Below are positions 34,613-44,093 of a stretch of DNA of 64,000 bases, one piece after another (position 1 is the first letter of the stretch; the number at the start of each line of letters is the position of its first letter). The stretch spans positions 107,668 through 171,667 of the forward strand of contig NZ_AUEQ01000010.1 in assembly GCF_000426065.1 (NCBI RefSeq), in the 5' to 3' direction. The DNA comes from Mycobacterium sp. URHD0025. Lineage in GTDB: Bacteria > Actinomycetota > Actinomycetes > Mycobacteriales > Mycobacteriaceae. Below the pieces are notes generated by a model that saw nothing but the letters and a program-made list of their open reading frames with translations, did not search any database and was not told where the DNA came from. Position numbers and translations under genes: made by a program.

Positions 34613-35707
34613 GTGGCTCCCGCATCTTCTTCTCAGTTCCCGCCTGCCTCCGGCTCTGCGGCGGCGCCGACATGGCCACTCATCCTGGGGCGCCTGACCA
34701 CTGAGCAGAGCCTGCCCAACGGGTACGCGGGATGGGCGATGGACCAGATCATGACCGGGGCGGCGACCCCGGCCCAGATCGCCGGCTTCGCGGTGGCGAT
34801 GAAGATGAAGCGCCCGACCTCGAACGAGGTAGGGGAGCTGGCCGACATCATGCTGTCGCACGCCCGCCGGGTGCCCACCGAACAGATCGGTCACGAGACC
34901 GTCGACATCGTGGGTACCGGTGGCGACGGCGCCAACACGGTGAACCTGTCGACCATGGCGGCCATCGTGGTCGCGGCCTGCGGCGTTCCGGTGATCAAGC
35001 ACGGCAACCGCGCGGCGTCGTCGCTGTCGGGTGGTGCCGACACCCTGGAGGCGCTCGGCGTGCGGATCGACCTGGGCCCCGACGAGGTGGCCCGCAGCGT
35101 CGCCGAGGTCGGCATCGGGTTCGCCTTTGCGCCCCAGTTCCACCCGTCGTACCGGCACGCCTCGGTGGTGCGCCGGGAGATCGGGGTTCCCACCGTCTTC
35201 AATCTGCTTGGGCCGCTGACCAATCCGGCTGCGCCGCGGGCCGGTCTGATCGGCTGCGCATTCGACGAGCTGGCCGAGGTGATGGCCGGCGTCTACGCCG
35301 CCCGCGGCTCCAGTGTGCTCGTCGTGCACGGCGACGACGGCCTCGACGAGCTCACCACCACGACCACCAGCACCATCTGGCGCGTGCAGGCCGGCACCGT
35401 GGAGCGATTGAAGTTCGATCCCGCGGCCTTCGGCTTCAAGCGCGCCGACATCAGTGAGTTGATCGGCGGCGACGCCACGGCCAACGCGGCATCGGCGCGT
35501 GCCGTGCTGGGCGGTGTCAAGGGGCCGGTGCGCGACGCGGTGGTACTCAACGCGGCGGGAGCGATGGTGGCCCATGCCGGGCTAGCCAGCGACGCCAAGT
35601 GGGTGCCGGCGTGGGAGGCCGGGCTGGCCCGGGCCGCCGAGGCCATCGACTCGGGTGCGGCCGAACAACTGCTCGCGCGTTGGGTGCGGTTCAGCCTGCA
35701 GTTCTGA
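34613..35707 (+). CDS. trpD: anthranilate phosphoribosyltransferase
   Basis: A 364-residue enzyme of tryptophan synthesis (anthranilate + PRPP). PRPP site GTGGDG at 101-106, [12 protein letters not shown], and [21 protein letters not shown] follow family order. The N-terminus is extended by about 20 Ser/Pro/Ala residues as in other mycobacteria. GTG start at 34613. The last 126 bp overlap, in antisense, the 3' end of the exonuclease/UvrC-type gene. Other trp genes are elsewhere. Confidence 0.95.
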   Translation: MAPASSSQFPPASGSAAAPTWPLILGRLTTEQSLPNGYAGWAMDQIMTGAATPAQIAGFAVAMKMKRPTSNEVGELADIMLSHARRVPTEQIGHETVDIVGTGGDGANTVNLSTMAAIVVAACGVPVIKHGNRAASSLSGGADTLEALGVRIDLGPDEVARSVAEVGIGFAFAPQFHPSYRHASVVRREIGVPTVFNLLGPLTNPAAPRAGLIGCAFDELAEVMAGVYAARGSSVLVVHGDDGLDELTTTTTSTIWRVQAGTVERLKFDPAAFGFKRADISELIGGDATANAASARAVLGGVKGPVRDAVVLNAAGAMVAHAGLASDAKWVPAWEAGLARAAEAIDSGAAEQLLARWVRFSLQF

Positions 35708-37462
35708 GTTCTGCTGCTGGGCCGCGGCCAATCGGGCCGAGCGGGCCGTGGCCGCCCACTCGGCGTAGCGGCCCGCGGCCCCGATCGGTGTCGCATAGCC
35801 GGAATCGGCCCGCACGATGCGCACTCCCGGTGTGGCCAGCCAGCGGGCGATCAGCGCCGTCTCCTCCACCAGCGCGCCACCCAATGGTGTTGCGCTGGGC
35901 AGGATCACCTGCGCTGCCGCGCAGATCGCATCGACCACCGGCATCGGGGGCACGCCGCGCCGGGCGGTGCCCGCGCCGGCCAGCTGCCCGTAGCGGATCA
36001 CCGCGAAGTGCCAGCCGCCGTCGCCGTCGCCGCGGGCCGCCACGAGTTCGGGCACTTCGGCCAGGGCGCACAACCGCTGCCCCCGCCACAGCGCCTCGAT
36101 GGCCACCGAGGCGTGATCGCGCAATCGTGCGGCGGTCTCGTACCGCCGGGCCGCCGCCACCTCACCGATATGGGCCAGTGTCGCCGCCAGCGCGGCGTGA
36201 TCGGTGCCGTTGATCAGCGCGGTGGCGCGCTGTACCGCGTCGGCGTACTGCGCGGCCCCGACGTCCTGTGTGGCCGGGCAGGGCGACAGTTCGACCTCGG
36301 GGCAGTGGTGGGTTCCCCGAGCGCCGAAGCGGGCCGTGCAGGTACGCACGCCGGTGAACCGGGCCAGCAGGTTGGCTGACTGGACGGCGTCCGACCGCGC
36401 CGAGAACGGACCGAAAGCGGTGCGGTGCCCTGGGTTTCGCACTGCTGACAATCTCGGGAAGGCCTCGTCGGTCAGCGCCACCCACCACCAACGCTGCGGG
36501 AACTTGGAACGACGGTTGTACGGCGGTGCGTGAGCCGCGAGCAGGCGCAGCTCGCGGACTCCGGCCTCCAGATCGTGGGCGCACTCCACATGGTCGACGG
36601 CACGCGCGAGCGAGGCCATCTCCTTCATCCGGGTGCGCGGGTCGGCGCCGGTGAAGTACTGGCGGACGCGCCGGCGCAGATCGACCGCGGTGCCCACGTA
36701 CAGCACCTCGTCAGACGGACCGCGGAACAGGTAGACGCCTGGGCGGTTCGGCAGCCGGTCGGCCAGCGAGCGGTTGCGGCGCTGGGCCGGTGTGACGTCG
36801 GGCAGATAGTTCTTGAGGTCGGCGAACGTGTGGATGCCCTGGTTGCCGACCCGCTCGATGAGGCCGTGCAGAACGTCGACGGTGGCGCGGGCGTCGTCGA
36901 GGGCACGGTGGGTGGGCGTGGTGGACGCCCCGAACAGCCGAGCCAGGGCCGAGAGCTTCACGCTGGGCGCCTCGTCCCGGGTCAGCACGCGGCGGGCGAG
37001 CTTCACCGTGCACAGCACCGGGGGCCGCGGCCAGTCGAGCTCTGCGCGCCGGGCCGCCGCTCGCAGGAACCCGATGTCGAACCCGGCGTTGTGGGCGACG
37101 AGCACCGCGCCCCGGGAGAATTCCAGGAATGCCGGCAGCACCGAATCGATACGTGGCGCGTCACGGACCATCGCCGTGGTGATCCCGGTGAGCTCGACGA
37201 TCTGCGGCGGGATGGAGCGGCCGGGATCGACGAGGGTGGCCAACTCGCCGAGCACCTCGCCGCCGCGGATCTTCACCGCACCGATCTCGGTGATGGCGTC
37301 GTAGCCGTCGCCCGGTGCCTTCGCGGTGGCGCGCCCACCGGTGGTCTCCAGGTCCACCACCACGAAGGTGGTGTCGGCGAGGGGGAGGGCGGCATCGGGG
37401 TCGACGGCGGCGCCCAAGCTGAAGGCCAGCTGCTCGGCGTCGGCGATAGTGCGCTGGCCCAT
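35582..37462 (-). CDS. DnaQ-like exonuclease fused to UvrC-type GIY-YIG nuclease (Rv2191 type)
   Basis: A 626-residue fusion. N-terminal DEDDh 3'-5' exonuclease: Asp37/Glu39 (VVDLETTG), HNAGFD at 124-129, HRALDDA at 185-191. Then a GIY-YIG endonuclease (GVYLF at 242, LYVG at 254-257, RRRVRQYF) and a Cho/UvrC-like C-terminal part. The M. tuberculosis homologue is Rv2191; the fusion resembles E. coli Cho with an added epsilon-like domain, so it probably incises and trims damaged DNA. ATG at 37462 is chosen; a GTG at 37480 after GGGGGC is an alternative. The last about 45 residues are antisense to trpD and low in recognisable motifs. Confidence 0.88.
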   Translation of the reverse strand: MGQRTIADAEQLAFSLGAAVDPDAALPLADTTFVVVDLETTGGRATAKAPGDGYDAITEIGAVKIRGGEVLGELATLVDPGRSIPPQIVELTGITTAMVRDAPRIDSVLPAFLEFSRGAVLVAHNAGFDIGFLRAAARRAELDWPRPPVLCTVKLARRVLTRDEAPSVKLSALARLFGASTTPTHRALDDARATVDVLHGLIERVGNQGIHTFADLKNYLPDVTPAQRRNRSLADRLPNRPGVYLFRGPSDEVLYVGTAVDLRRRVRQYFTGADPRTRMKEMASLARAVDHVECAHDLEAGVRELRLLAAHAPPYNRRSKFPQRWWWVALTDEAFPRLSAVRNPGHRTAFGPFSARSDAVQSANLLARFTGVRTCTARFGARGTHHCPEVELSPCPATQDVGAAQYADAVQRATALINGTDHAALAATLAHIGEVAAARRYETAARLRDHASVAIEALWRGQRLCALAEVPELVAARGDGDGGWHFAVIRYGQLAGAGTARRGVPPMPVVDAICAAAQVILPSATPLGGALVEETALIARWLATPGVRIVRADSGYATPIGAAGRYAEWAATARSARLAAAQQQNSELQAEPHPTREQLFGRTRVDGLGGPGQPGLPRRHPLGVAG

Positions 37463-37621
37463 GGCGATGACGGTAGGCACTGCCCCCGACAAACACCGGC
37501 AAGCGCGCGTCGCCACGCCCGGGCTTGTCGGGTTGTCGCTCCGATCCGATCCGATCCGCTCCGCTCCTTGTCGGTACATGGCGATACGGTGCGCGCAACA
37601 CCGAACGAGAGGACGGTCAAC

Positions 37622-37888
37622 ATGAGCGGAGTACGGCAGGACAACTGGTCCTGGGCCGACGACCCCGGCCCGGACGAGCCGGAAACCGGCAGCGTGACCA
37701 TCGACTGCGACGATTGCGCGGTACGAGGGCCCGGGTGTCAGGATTGCGTCGTAAGTGTGTTGCTCGGGGTACCCGAGACTTTGCTGACCGACGAGCGTCA
37801 GGCCTTGGAAGTGCTCGCTGACGTGGGCCTTGCTCCGCGCCTGCGGCTCGTCCCGATTCACCGGGGCGGCAGATCCGGAGTCGCCTGA
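37622..37888 (+). CDS. small Cys-rich conserved protein
   Basis: An 88-residue protein, not recognised by function. It has a tight CxxC-x6-CxxC motif (Cys29, 32, 39, 42 in [14 protein letters not shown]) that could bind zinc or an Fe-S cluster, followed by a hydrophobic strand and a basic C-terminus. Similar Cys4 proteins sit beside NlpC/P60 genes in other Actinobacteria (family memory, not named). ATG at 37622 follows GAGAGGACGG. Divergent from the nuclease gene and 152 bp before ripC. Confidence 0.72.
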   Translation: MSGVRQDNWSWADDPGPDEPETGSVTIDCDDCAVRGPGCQDCVVSVLLGVPETLLTDERQALEVLADVGLAPRLRLVPIHRGGRSGVA

Positions 37889-38040
37889 CGACACGCAACA
37901 CAACCTGCACAGGAAAATTCCCAGGGCGGCCTGTTAAATTTGCACCTTCTGTTGGACAAGCCCGATGCCGTTTCGTAACCTATCTGAGACCTAAGAGCAG
38001 TTCGAGGCGGCTCGCCATCGCCAGTTGTGAGGACAAAAAC

Positions 38041-39177
38041 TTGAGGCACGAGCGCGCGCACCGGCCCACAAGTCGTATCAAGCGACCCATCGCAGGTGTA
38101 ATAGCGGGCTTGACCTTGATATCCGGAATCCTCGCGGCCGGTTCGCACGCCGACCCTGCCGACGATGCCATGGCGAAGCTCAATGAGCTGTCGCGGCAGG
38201 CGGAGCAGACCACCGAGGCGATGCACTCCGCGCAGCTTGATCTCAACAACAAGCTTGCGGCACAGGAGAATGCGGAAAAGAAGCACGCCGACGACGCTGC
38301 GGCGGTGGATCAGGCCAAGTCGCAGCTGGCAACCTTTCAAACTTCGGTCAACAAGGTAGCTGCTGCCCAGTACATGGGCGGTCGCACCTCGGGTGTGGAC
38401 GCGATCCTGACCGCGGGCTCGCCGCAGCAGCTGATCGAGCAACTCGCGGTGCAGCGGGTGATGGCGACCGAGATGTCGGCGCAGATGAAGAACTTCCACT
38501 CGGTGGGTGAGAAGGCCGCCCGGGCCGAGCAAGAGTCGGCGCAATCGGCTGCCGAAGCCAAGACCGCCGCCGAGCAGGCCGCCGCAGTGCGCGCCGACCT
38601 GCAATCCAAGCAAAGTCAGCTGCAGGTGCAGATCGCTATCGTCAAGTCGCAGTACCAGGCACTGAGCCCGGCCCAGCGGGAAGCGATGACGGCCCTGCCG
38701 CCGGCTCCGCCGGTGCCCGCGCCCGAGGCGTTGCCGCCGGCGCAGGATCCCGCCGTGTTGGCTGATCCGCCCAATGGCATCCCGCCCGGCGACGTCGCCC
38801 CTCCGGAGGGAGCCCTCCCTGATGCGGGCAGCGGTCACTCCGGCACCGTCATCCAGGCAGCGTTGAGCCGTATCGGTTCGCCCTACTCCTGGGGTGCGGC
38901 AGGTCCGAGCTCCTTCGACTGTTCAGGTCTGGTGATGTGGGCGTTCCAGCACGCCGGGATCTCCCTGCCGCACTCGAGCCAGGCCATGGCCCAGGGCGGT
39001 CAGCCGGTGTCGTCTGACTCGATGCAACCGGGCGACGTGGTGACCTATTACTCCGATGCCTCGCATGTGGGCATTTACATCGGCGACGGGATGATGGTGC
39101 ACGCGTCGACCTACGGCACCCCGGTTCGGGTGGCGCCGGTCAACAATGCGCCGATCCACAACGTTCGCCGTTACTGA
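38041..39177 (+). CDS. ripC: NlpC/P60 peptidoglycan endopeptidase (RipC-like)
   Basis: A 378-residue secreted hydrolase cleaving D-Glu-mDAP stem-peptide bonds. Signal peptide about 20-37 (SGILAAGSHADP), a long Ala/Gln/Lys coiled-coil (about 45-225) similar to the FtsX/EnvC-type regulatory arm, a Pro linker, then NlpC/P60 with Cys294 (FDCSGLVMWAF) and His342 (SHVGIYIG). RipC (Rv2190c) is thought to be activated by FtsEX through its coiled coil. TTG start at 38041 after TGTGAGGAC. The 3' end overlaps the next gene by 32 bp. Confidence 0.9.
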   Translation: MRHERAHRPTSRIKRPIAGVIAGLTLISGILAAGSHADPADDAMAKLNELSRQAEQTTEAMHSAQLDLNNKLAAQENAEKKHADDAAAVDQAKSQLATFQTSVNKVAAAQYMGGRTSGVDAILTAGSPQQLIEQLAVQRVMATEMSAQMKNFHSVGEKAARAEQESAQSAAEAKTAAEQAAAVRADLQSKQSQLQVQIAIVKSQYQALSPAQREAMTALPPAPPVPAPEALPPAQDPAVLADPPNGIPPGDVAPPEGALPDAGSGHSGTVIQAALSRIGSPYSWGAAGPSSFDCSGLVMWAFQHAGISLPHSSQAMAQGGQPVSSDSMQPGDVVTYYSDASHVGIYIGDGMMVHASTYGTPVRVAPVNNAPIHNVRRY

Positions 39178-40033
39178 GAACCTCGATCGCGCGGCCGCTT
39201 TCACGTTGACCGCCCGCAGGCGGCTGCTGGGGGCAGTGCTGGCGGCGGAACTGGTTCTCGCCACGGTGCTGCTCCTGAAGGTCGCATCACCGTCACCGCC
39301 ACCCACCGCTCGGCCCTCGACTCCGGCGGTCGCCTCGACGCTGCCGCCCGCTGAGCCGGTCACCTCACTGGAGTTGCCGGACGGGCGCACCGCCCGGCTG
39401 CTCGCCCTCGGCGGCGCGCAGTCCTCGGACCTGCTGCAGCGGCTGGCCGCCGAACTCCCTGCCGCGGCTGCCGCCGTGACGGCATTCTGGGGGCCGGATT
39501 GGCGGCCCGACATCGAGATCGCGGTCGCGGGCTCCGATCAGCAGTTCAGCGTGCTGGCCGGCGGGGCCGCCGACATCGCCGCGACCACCACCGCCCAGCG
39601 GATCATGTTCGCCCCTGGTGCTGCCGGCATGAGCCCGGCGGCGCTGCGAATTGTGTTGCGCCACGAGCTGTTCCATTACGCGGCCCGGTCGGCGACGGCG
39701 GCCGATGCACCGCGCTGGCTGACCGAGGGCGTGGCGGACTATGTCGGCCGCCCGCACACCGCGCGACCGGGTCCTGCGCAGGCTGAGGCGCTGGCCCACC
39801 TGCCCACCGACGCGGACCTCGACACTCCCGGGACGGCGCGCAGTCTGGCGTACGACCGTGCGTGGTGGTTCAGCCGCTACGTTGCCGACGCGTACGGGGT
39901 GCCGGCGCTGCGCGAGCTGTACCTGCGGGCATGTGGACCCGGTCATCCCGATGTGGCCACGGCAGTCCAGGCGGCACTGGGCACCGACCTCGACGCCGTG
40001 GTCGCCGGTTGGCGTCGCTGGCTGACCGGATAG
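39146..40033 (+). CDS. membrane-anchored HExxH metallopeptidase-like protein (Rv2189c type)
   Basis: A 295-residue protein with one N-terminal helix (about 27-48), a Pro/Ser/Thr linker, then an exported domain carrying HELFH at 173-177 and a downstream Glu194 in WLTEGVADYVG: the gluzincin pattern HExxH...E of zinc peptidases. A LAYDRAWWFSRYVADAYG segment follows as in M1/peptidase MA-like domains. Peptidase activity is predicted from motifs only. ATG at 39146 lies inside the ripC 3' end (32-bp overlap); a TTG at 39206 is possible. Coexpression with ripC suggests wall-associated function. Confidence 0.75.
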   Translation: MRRSTTFAVTENLDRAAAFTLTARRRLLGAVLAAELVLATVLLLKVASPSPPPTARPSTPAVASTLPPAEPVTSLELPDGRTARLLALGGAQSSDLLQRLAAELPAAAAAVTAFWGPDWRPDIEIAVAGSDQQFSVLAGGAADIAATTTAQRIMFAPGAAGMSPAALRIVLRHELFHYAARSATAADAPRWLTEGVADYVGRPHTARPGPAQAEALAHLPTDADLDTPGTARSLAYDRAWWFSRYVADAYGVPALRELYLRACGPGHPDVATAVQAALGTDLDAVVAGWRRWLTG

Positions 40034-40082
40034 CCTTGCGCCGATGGGGAACAGACGTGCCGCAGATGGGTAGTCAGCAGCG

Positions 40083-41225
40083 ATGACGCGGGTTTTGTTG
40101 GTCACCAACGACTTTCCACCGCGTCGCGGCGGCATCCAGTCCTACCTGGAGGCGTTCGTCGGCGAGTTGATGCGTGACGGGGCGCACGAGCTGACCGTGT
40201 ACGCACCCAAATGGAAGGGTGCCGCGGAGTTCGACGACCAGGCCGCGGCGACCGGATATCGCGTGGTACGGCATCCCACCACCCTGATGGTGCCCGAGCC
40301 GAGGGTGGCGACGCGCATGCAGAAGTTGATCGCCGAGAACGACATCGAGACGGTGTGGTTCGGGGCGGCCGCGCCGCTGGCGTTACTGGGCCCGCTGGCC
40401 CGGCGGGCCGGAGCCGGACGCATCGTAGCGAGTACCCATGGCCATGAGGTCGGCTGGTCGATGCTGCCCGTGGCACGTTCCGCCTTGCGCCGTATCGGAG
40501 ACGACGCCGACGTCGTGACGTTCGTCAGCCGCTACACCCGCGGCCGGTTCGCCTCCGCGTTCGGTCCCCGCGCGTCGCTCGAGCACCTGCCGCCCGGCGT
40601 CGACACCGACCGGTTCGTGCCCGATCCGGTGGCCCGGGCCGAGTTGCGTGCCCGCTACGGGCTGGGGCAGCGCCCGGTGGTGGTGTGCCTGTCGCGGCTG
40701 GTGCCGCGCAAGGGCCAGGACATGCTGATCCGCGCCTGGCCGGCGATCCGCCGCCGCGTCCCCGATGCGGCGTTGGTGATCGTCGGCGGGGGCCCGTATC
40801 TGCAGCGCCTGCAACAACTGGCGCGCACACATGATGTGATGGCCGACGTCACCTTCACCGGTGCGGTGCCGGCTGCCGAACTGCCCGCACACCATGCGAT
40901 GGCCGATGTGTTCGCCATGCCGTGCCGCACCCGGGGGGCGGGCCTGGACGTCGAGGGGTTGGGCATCGTCTACCTGGAGGCCTCGGCCTGTGGTGTGCCG
41001 GTGATCGCCGGAACCTCGGGCGGGGCGCCGGAAACCGTGCTGGACGGCGAGACCGGCACCGTGGTGGACGGCACCGATGTGGCTGCCGTCGCCACAGCCG
41101 TGGGCGACGTGCTGTGCGATCCTGCCCGCGCGGCCGCCATGGGTGCGGCAGGACGTCACTGGGCGGTCGACAACTGGCAGTGGCGCTCCCAGGGCGCGAA
41201 GCTGACCGCGCTGCTGTCGGGCTGA
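40083..41225 (+). CDS. pimB: mannosyltransferase PimB' (GT4)
   Basis: A 380-residue GT-B glycosyltransferase of family GT4 adding the second mannose to PIM1 to give PIM2 on the inner membrane face, with GDP-mannose. Seen: N-terminal TNDFPPRRGGIQSYLEA, the acceptor-side GHEVGWSMLP, and the donor-side EX7E-type motif (GLGIVYLEASACGVPVIAG). Corresponds to Rv2188c. ATG at 40083; ends convergently with fadD15 with a possible shared hairpin (8-bp arms at 41217-41224 and 41235-41242). Confidence 0.92.
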   Translation: MTRVLLVTNDFPPRRGGIQSYLEAFVGELMRDGAHELTVYAPKWKGAAEFDDQAAATGYRVVRHPTTLMVPEPRVATRMQKLIAENDIETVWFGAAAPLALLGPLARRAGAGRIVASTHGHEVGWSMLPVARSALRRIGDDADVVTFVSRYTRGRFASAFGPRASLEHLPPGVDTDRFVPDPVARAELRARYGLGQRPVVVCLSRLVPRKGQDMLIRAWPAIRRRVPDAALVIVGGGPYLQRLQQLARTHDVMADVTFTGAVPAAELPAHHAMADVFAMPCRTRGAGLDVEGLGIVYLEASACGVPVIAGTSGGAPETVLDGETGTVVDGTDVAAVATAVGDVLCDPARAAAMGAAGRHWAVDNWQWRSQGAKLTALLSG

Positions 41226-41256
41226 TCCTCGGACCAGCCCGACGATCAGGCCTGGA

Positions 41257-43053
41257 TCAGCCGTAGAGCGCGGCGATGTCGGTGGCGAACTTCTCGGCCA
41301 CCACCTTGCGCTTGACCTTCAGTGTGGGGGTCAGTTCACCGGTGTCTTCGGTGAAGTCGACGGGCAGGATCCGGAACTTGCGGATCGACTCGGCATGCGA
41401 CACCGCCTGGTTGGCTTCTTTGACCGCCAGGTCGATCTCGGCCACCAGGTCCGGGTCGTCGGCGAGGTCACCGACGGAGGCGCCGGCGTCCTTGCCGTTG
41501 CGCTGCTTCCATCCCGGGAACGCCTCGGGGTCGATGGTGATGAGCGCGGCGATGAACGGCTGTTGATCGCCGACGGCCATCGCCTGGCTGATCAAGGGGT
41601 GGGCCCGCAGCCGGTCTTCGAGCAGCGCGGGTGCGACGTTTTTGCCGCCCGCGGTGACGATGATTTCCTTCTTGCGCCCGACGATGGTCAGGAAGCCGTC
41701 GTCGTCGATCGCGCCCAGGTCACCGGTGTGGAACCAGCCGTCGGTGAACACCGCATTGGTTTCGGTCTCGTTGCCCCAGTAGCCGCTGAACACCACGCCG
41801 CCCTTGACCAGCAGCTCGCCGTCCTCGGCGATGCGCATGCTGTTGCCGGGCATCAGCTTGCCGACCGAGCCGACCTTGAGGTCGTTGACCCGGTTGACGG
41901 TGATCGCCGCGCTGGTTTCGGTCAGCCCGTAGCCCTCGTAGATGCTCAGTCCCACACCGCGATAGAAGTGACCCAGCCGCGCGCCGAGCGGTGCGCCGCC
42001 GGAGATCGCCGCGTGGCATTCGCCACCGAGGGCGGCGCGTAGCTTGCCGTAGACCAGCTTGTCGAACACCGCGTGCTTGGCGCGCAGGAGCAGGGAGGCA
42101 CCGCCGGTGTCCTGGGCCTTGCTCCACTCGATCGCGGTGTCGGCGGCGATCGAGAAGATCTTGCCCTTGCCGTCGTTGCGCGCGTTCTGTTCGGCGGTGT
42201 TGTAGACCTTCTCGAATACCCGGGGCACCGAGACCACCAGCGTCGGTGTAAACACGCCGAAGGTCGGGACCAGATTCTTGATGTCACTGGTGAAGCCGAG
42301 GGTGACTTTGTTGGCGAAGGCGGCGATGGTGATCGCGCGGGCCAGCACATGGGCCAGCGGCAGAAACACCAGCATCCGTTGCCCCGCGGACAGCTGAGAC
42401 GGGAAGCAGGCCTTGGCCCCGTTCATCTCGTAGAGCAGGTTCGCGTGGGTCAGCTGGCAGCCTTTGGGCTGGCCGGTGGTGCCGGAGGTGTAGATCAGGG
42501 TGGCCGGGTCGGCCGAGCGGATTCCGGCCAGGCGCGTGTCGAGCTCGGCGGTGTCGACTGCTTTTCCGGCGGCGGCCATGGCCTCCAGTGCGGGGGTGCC
42601 GGTGGCCTCGATCTGCAACACCTTGCGCAGTTCGGGGAGCTGGCCGCGCAGCTGTTCGACGGTCTCGGCGTGCGCGTCGGTCTCGGCGAAGATGATCTTG
42701 GCCGCGGAGTTGTCGAGGACGAACCGGACCTGTTCGGCCGAGGAGGTCTCATAGATCGGCACGGTCACTGCGCCGACCGACAGGATCGCGAAGTCGATGA
42801 TCGGCCATTCGTAGCGGGTGGCTGACAGGATGGCCACCCGATCGCCGGGTTGGATGCCTTCGGCGATCAGGCCGAGGGCGACCGAACGAATCTGGTCGGC
42901 CGCTTCGGTGCAGGTCACGTCGGTCCAGGTGCCGTTGACCAGGCGCCGGAAGATGACGTGGTCGGGGCTGTCGGCCGCGTGTGCGGATACCGGACTGACG
43001 ATGTTGTCATGCTCGCCGACGGCAAACGACGCGGGGACGCTGTACTCCCGCAT
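41257..43053 (-). CDS. fadD15: long-chain acyl-CoA synthetase FadD15
   Basis: A 598-residue adenylate-forming enzyme activating fatty acids to acyl-CoA. ATP-binding P-loop [14 protein letters not shown] near 175, A5 motif [13 protein letters not shown], and A7/A8 [30 protein letters not shown] are intact. ATG at 43053 (MREYSVP) matches M. tuberculosis FadD15; another ATG 12 bp upstream is less likely. Downstream is convergent pimB'; upstream it is divergent from the SRPBCC gene. Confidence 0.93.
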   Translation of the reverse strand: MREYSVPASFAVGEHDNIVSPVSAHAADSPDHVIFRRLVNGTWTDVTCTEAADQIRSVALGLIAEGIQPGDRVAILSATRYEWPIIDFAILSVGAVTVPIYETSSAEQVRFVLDNSAAKIIFAETDAHAETVEQLRGQLPELRKVLQIEATGTPALEAMAAAGKAVDTAELDTRLAGIRSADPATLIYTSGTTGQPKGCQLTHANLLYEMNGAKACFPSQLSAGQRMLVFLPLAHVLARAITIAAFANKVTLGFTSDIKNLVPTFGVFTPTLVVSVPRVFEKVYNTAEQNARNDGKGKIFSIAADTAIEWSKAQDTGGASLLLRAKHAVFDKLVYGKLRAALGGECHAAISGGAPLGARLGHFYRGVGLSIYEGYGLTETSAAITVNRVNDLKVGSVGKLMPGNSMRIAEDGELLVKGGVVFSGYWGNETETNAVFTDGWFHTGDLGAIDDDGFLTIVGRKKEIIVTAGGKNVAPALLEDRLRAHPLISQAMAVGDQQPFIAALITIDPEAFPGWKQRNGKDAGASVGDLADDPDLVAEIDLAVKEANQAVSHAESIRKFRILPVDFTEDTGELTPTLKVKRKVVAEKFATDIAALYG

Positions 43054-43160
43054 GGACTCACGCACGATCTTGGCCCTCCAGGCTTGTGATACCGGCTTTG
43101 CGGGCCAGCCTAGTCGGCCGCGGTAGGCAGACGATCACGCATATGTGAAGCTAGTCGGCG

Positions 43161-43550
43161 ATGAACAGCATTCAGATCGCCGACGAGACGTTCGTCTGCG
43201 CCGATCCGGTCGCCGTGGGCGCCGCGGTCGCCGATCCCGCCAACTGGCGGCGGTGGTGGCCCGACCTCGTTCTCAAGGTTGTCGAGGACCGCGCCGAGAA
43301 AGGCCACCGCTGGACTGTGACCGGTGCGTTGACCGGCACCATGGAGGTCTGGCTCGAAGCGGTGATGGACGGTGTGGTGCTTCATTACTTCCTGCACGCC
43401 GAACCGTCCGGCGCGACGGCCAAGCAGTTGGCCGAGATGGATCTGGCAAAGATGAACCACCAACGCCGCGTGGCGGGCAAGGCGATGTCCTTCGGGATCA
43501 AGCAGCGGCTGGAGTCGGCGCGCCCGGTCGGAGTGTCCCGACTGGCCTGA
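43161..43550 (+). CDS. SRPBCC/polyketide-cyclase-like protein (Rv2186c type)
   Basis: A 129-residue protein with the SRPBCC (START-like) pattern of mycobacterial lipid-pocket proteins: FVCADPVAVGAAVADPANWRRWWPD at the N-terminus, and GTMEVWLEAVMDGVVLHYFLH strands. Substrate unknown. ATG at 43161, 108 bp from divergent fadD15. Conserved first gene of the pair Rv2186c-Rv2185c next to the ArsA-like ATPase. Confidence 0.78.
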   Translation: MNSIQIADETFVCADPVAVGAAVADPANWRRWWPDLVLKVVEDRAEKGHRWTVTGALTGTMEVWLEAVMDGVVLHYFLHAEPSGATAKQLAEMDLAKMNHQRRVAGKAMSFGIKQRLESARPVGVSRLA

Positions 43551-43655
43551 CCGGGTTGCTCGACGGGAGGGTAGATTTCTCGGCGAGACCCAGGGGAGCC
43601 CCCGCGGGTGCGGGAGAATGGGCACCCCCGGCGGGGCGGGGAGAAGGGTGTGGCG

Positions 43656-44093
43656 GTGGCCGACAAGACGACACAGACCATCTACATCGACGCTGATCCG
43701 GTGACGGTGATGGATGTCATCGCCGACATCGGCTCGTATCCGCAATGGGTCGCCGAATACAAGGAAGCCGAGGTGCTCGACACCGACGCACAGGGCAACC
43801 CGAAGACCGCCCGGCTGGTGCTCGATGCCGCGGTGCTCAAAGACACCATGGTGCTGTCCTACGAGTGGCCCGCCGATCGCACCTCGGTGACGTGGTCGCT
43901 GGTGTCCAGTTCCTTGTTGCGGTCCCTGCATGGGGCCTACCGCTTGGCGCCCAAGGGATCCGGCACCGAGGTGACCTACGAGCTGTCGGTAGATCTCGTC
44001 ATCCCGATGATCGGTCTGCTCAAGCGCAAGGCCGAGCGGCGGCTCACCGACACCGCGCTCAAAGATCTCAAGAAACGAGCAGAGGCTGAGTGA
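43656..44093 (+). CDS. SRPBCC protein (Rv2185c/TB16.3 type)
   Basis: A 145-residue SRPBCC-fold protein (VADKTTQTIYIDADPVTVMDVIADIGSYPQWV...), close to M. tuberculosis TB16.3. GTG at 43656 is placed 8-9 nt after GGGAGAAGG (43640-43648). Such proteins bind hydrophobic ligands in a deep pocket. Its last base pair overlaps the GTG start of the ArsA-like gene (GTGA at 44090-44093), so these two are coupled. Function unknown. Confidence 0.85.
   Translation: MADKTTQTIYIDADPVTVMDVIADIGSYPQWVAEYKEAEVLDTDAQGNPKTARLVLDAAVLKDTMVLSYEWPADRTSVTWSLVSSSLLRSLHGAYRLAPKGSGTEVTYELSVDLVIPMIGLLKRKAERRLTDTALKDLKKRAEAE

Noticed and set aside
37960..38040. cyclic-di-AMP (ydaO-type) riboswitch or MtrA site before the ripC-like gene
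   Set aside because: The leader of about 150 bp is too short and lacks the conserved ydaO elements; a single CGTAACC is not enough for MtrA.
41217..41242. 8-bp-arm hairpin over the pimB stop codon
   Set aside because: Mentioned with pimB only; arms too short and no T-run to call a terminator by itself.
43560..43650. GC-rich dyads (GGGTGC/GCACCC) between the two SRPBCC genes
   Set aside because: Short arms in C/G-rich sequence; could arise by chance and overlap the ribosome binding region.
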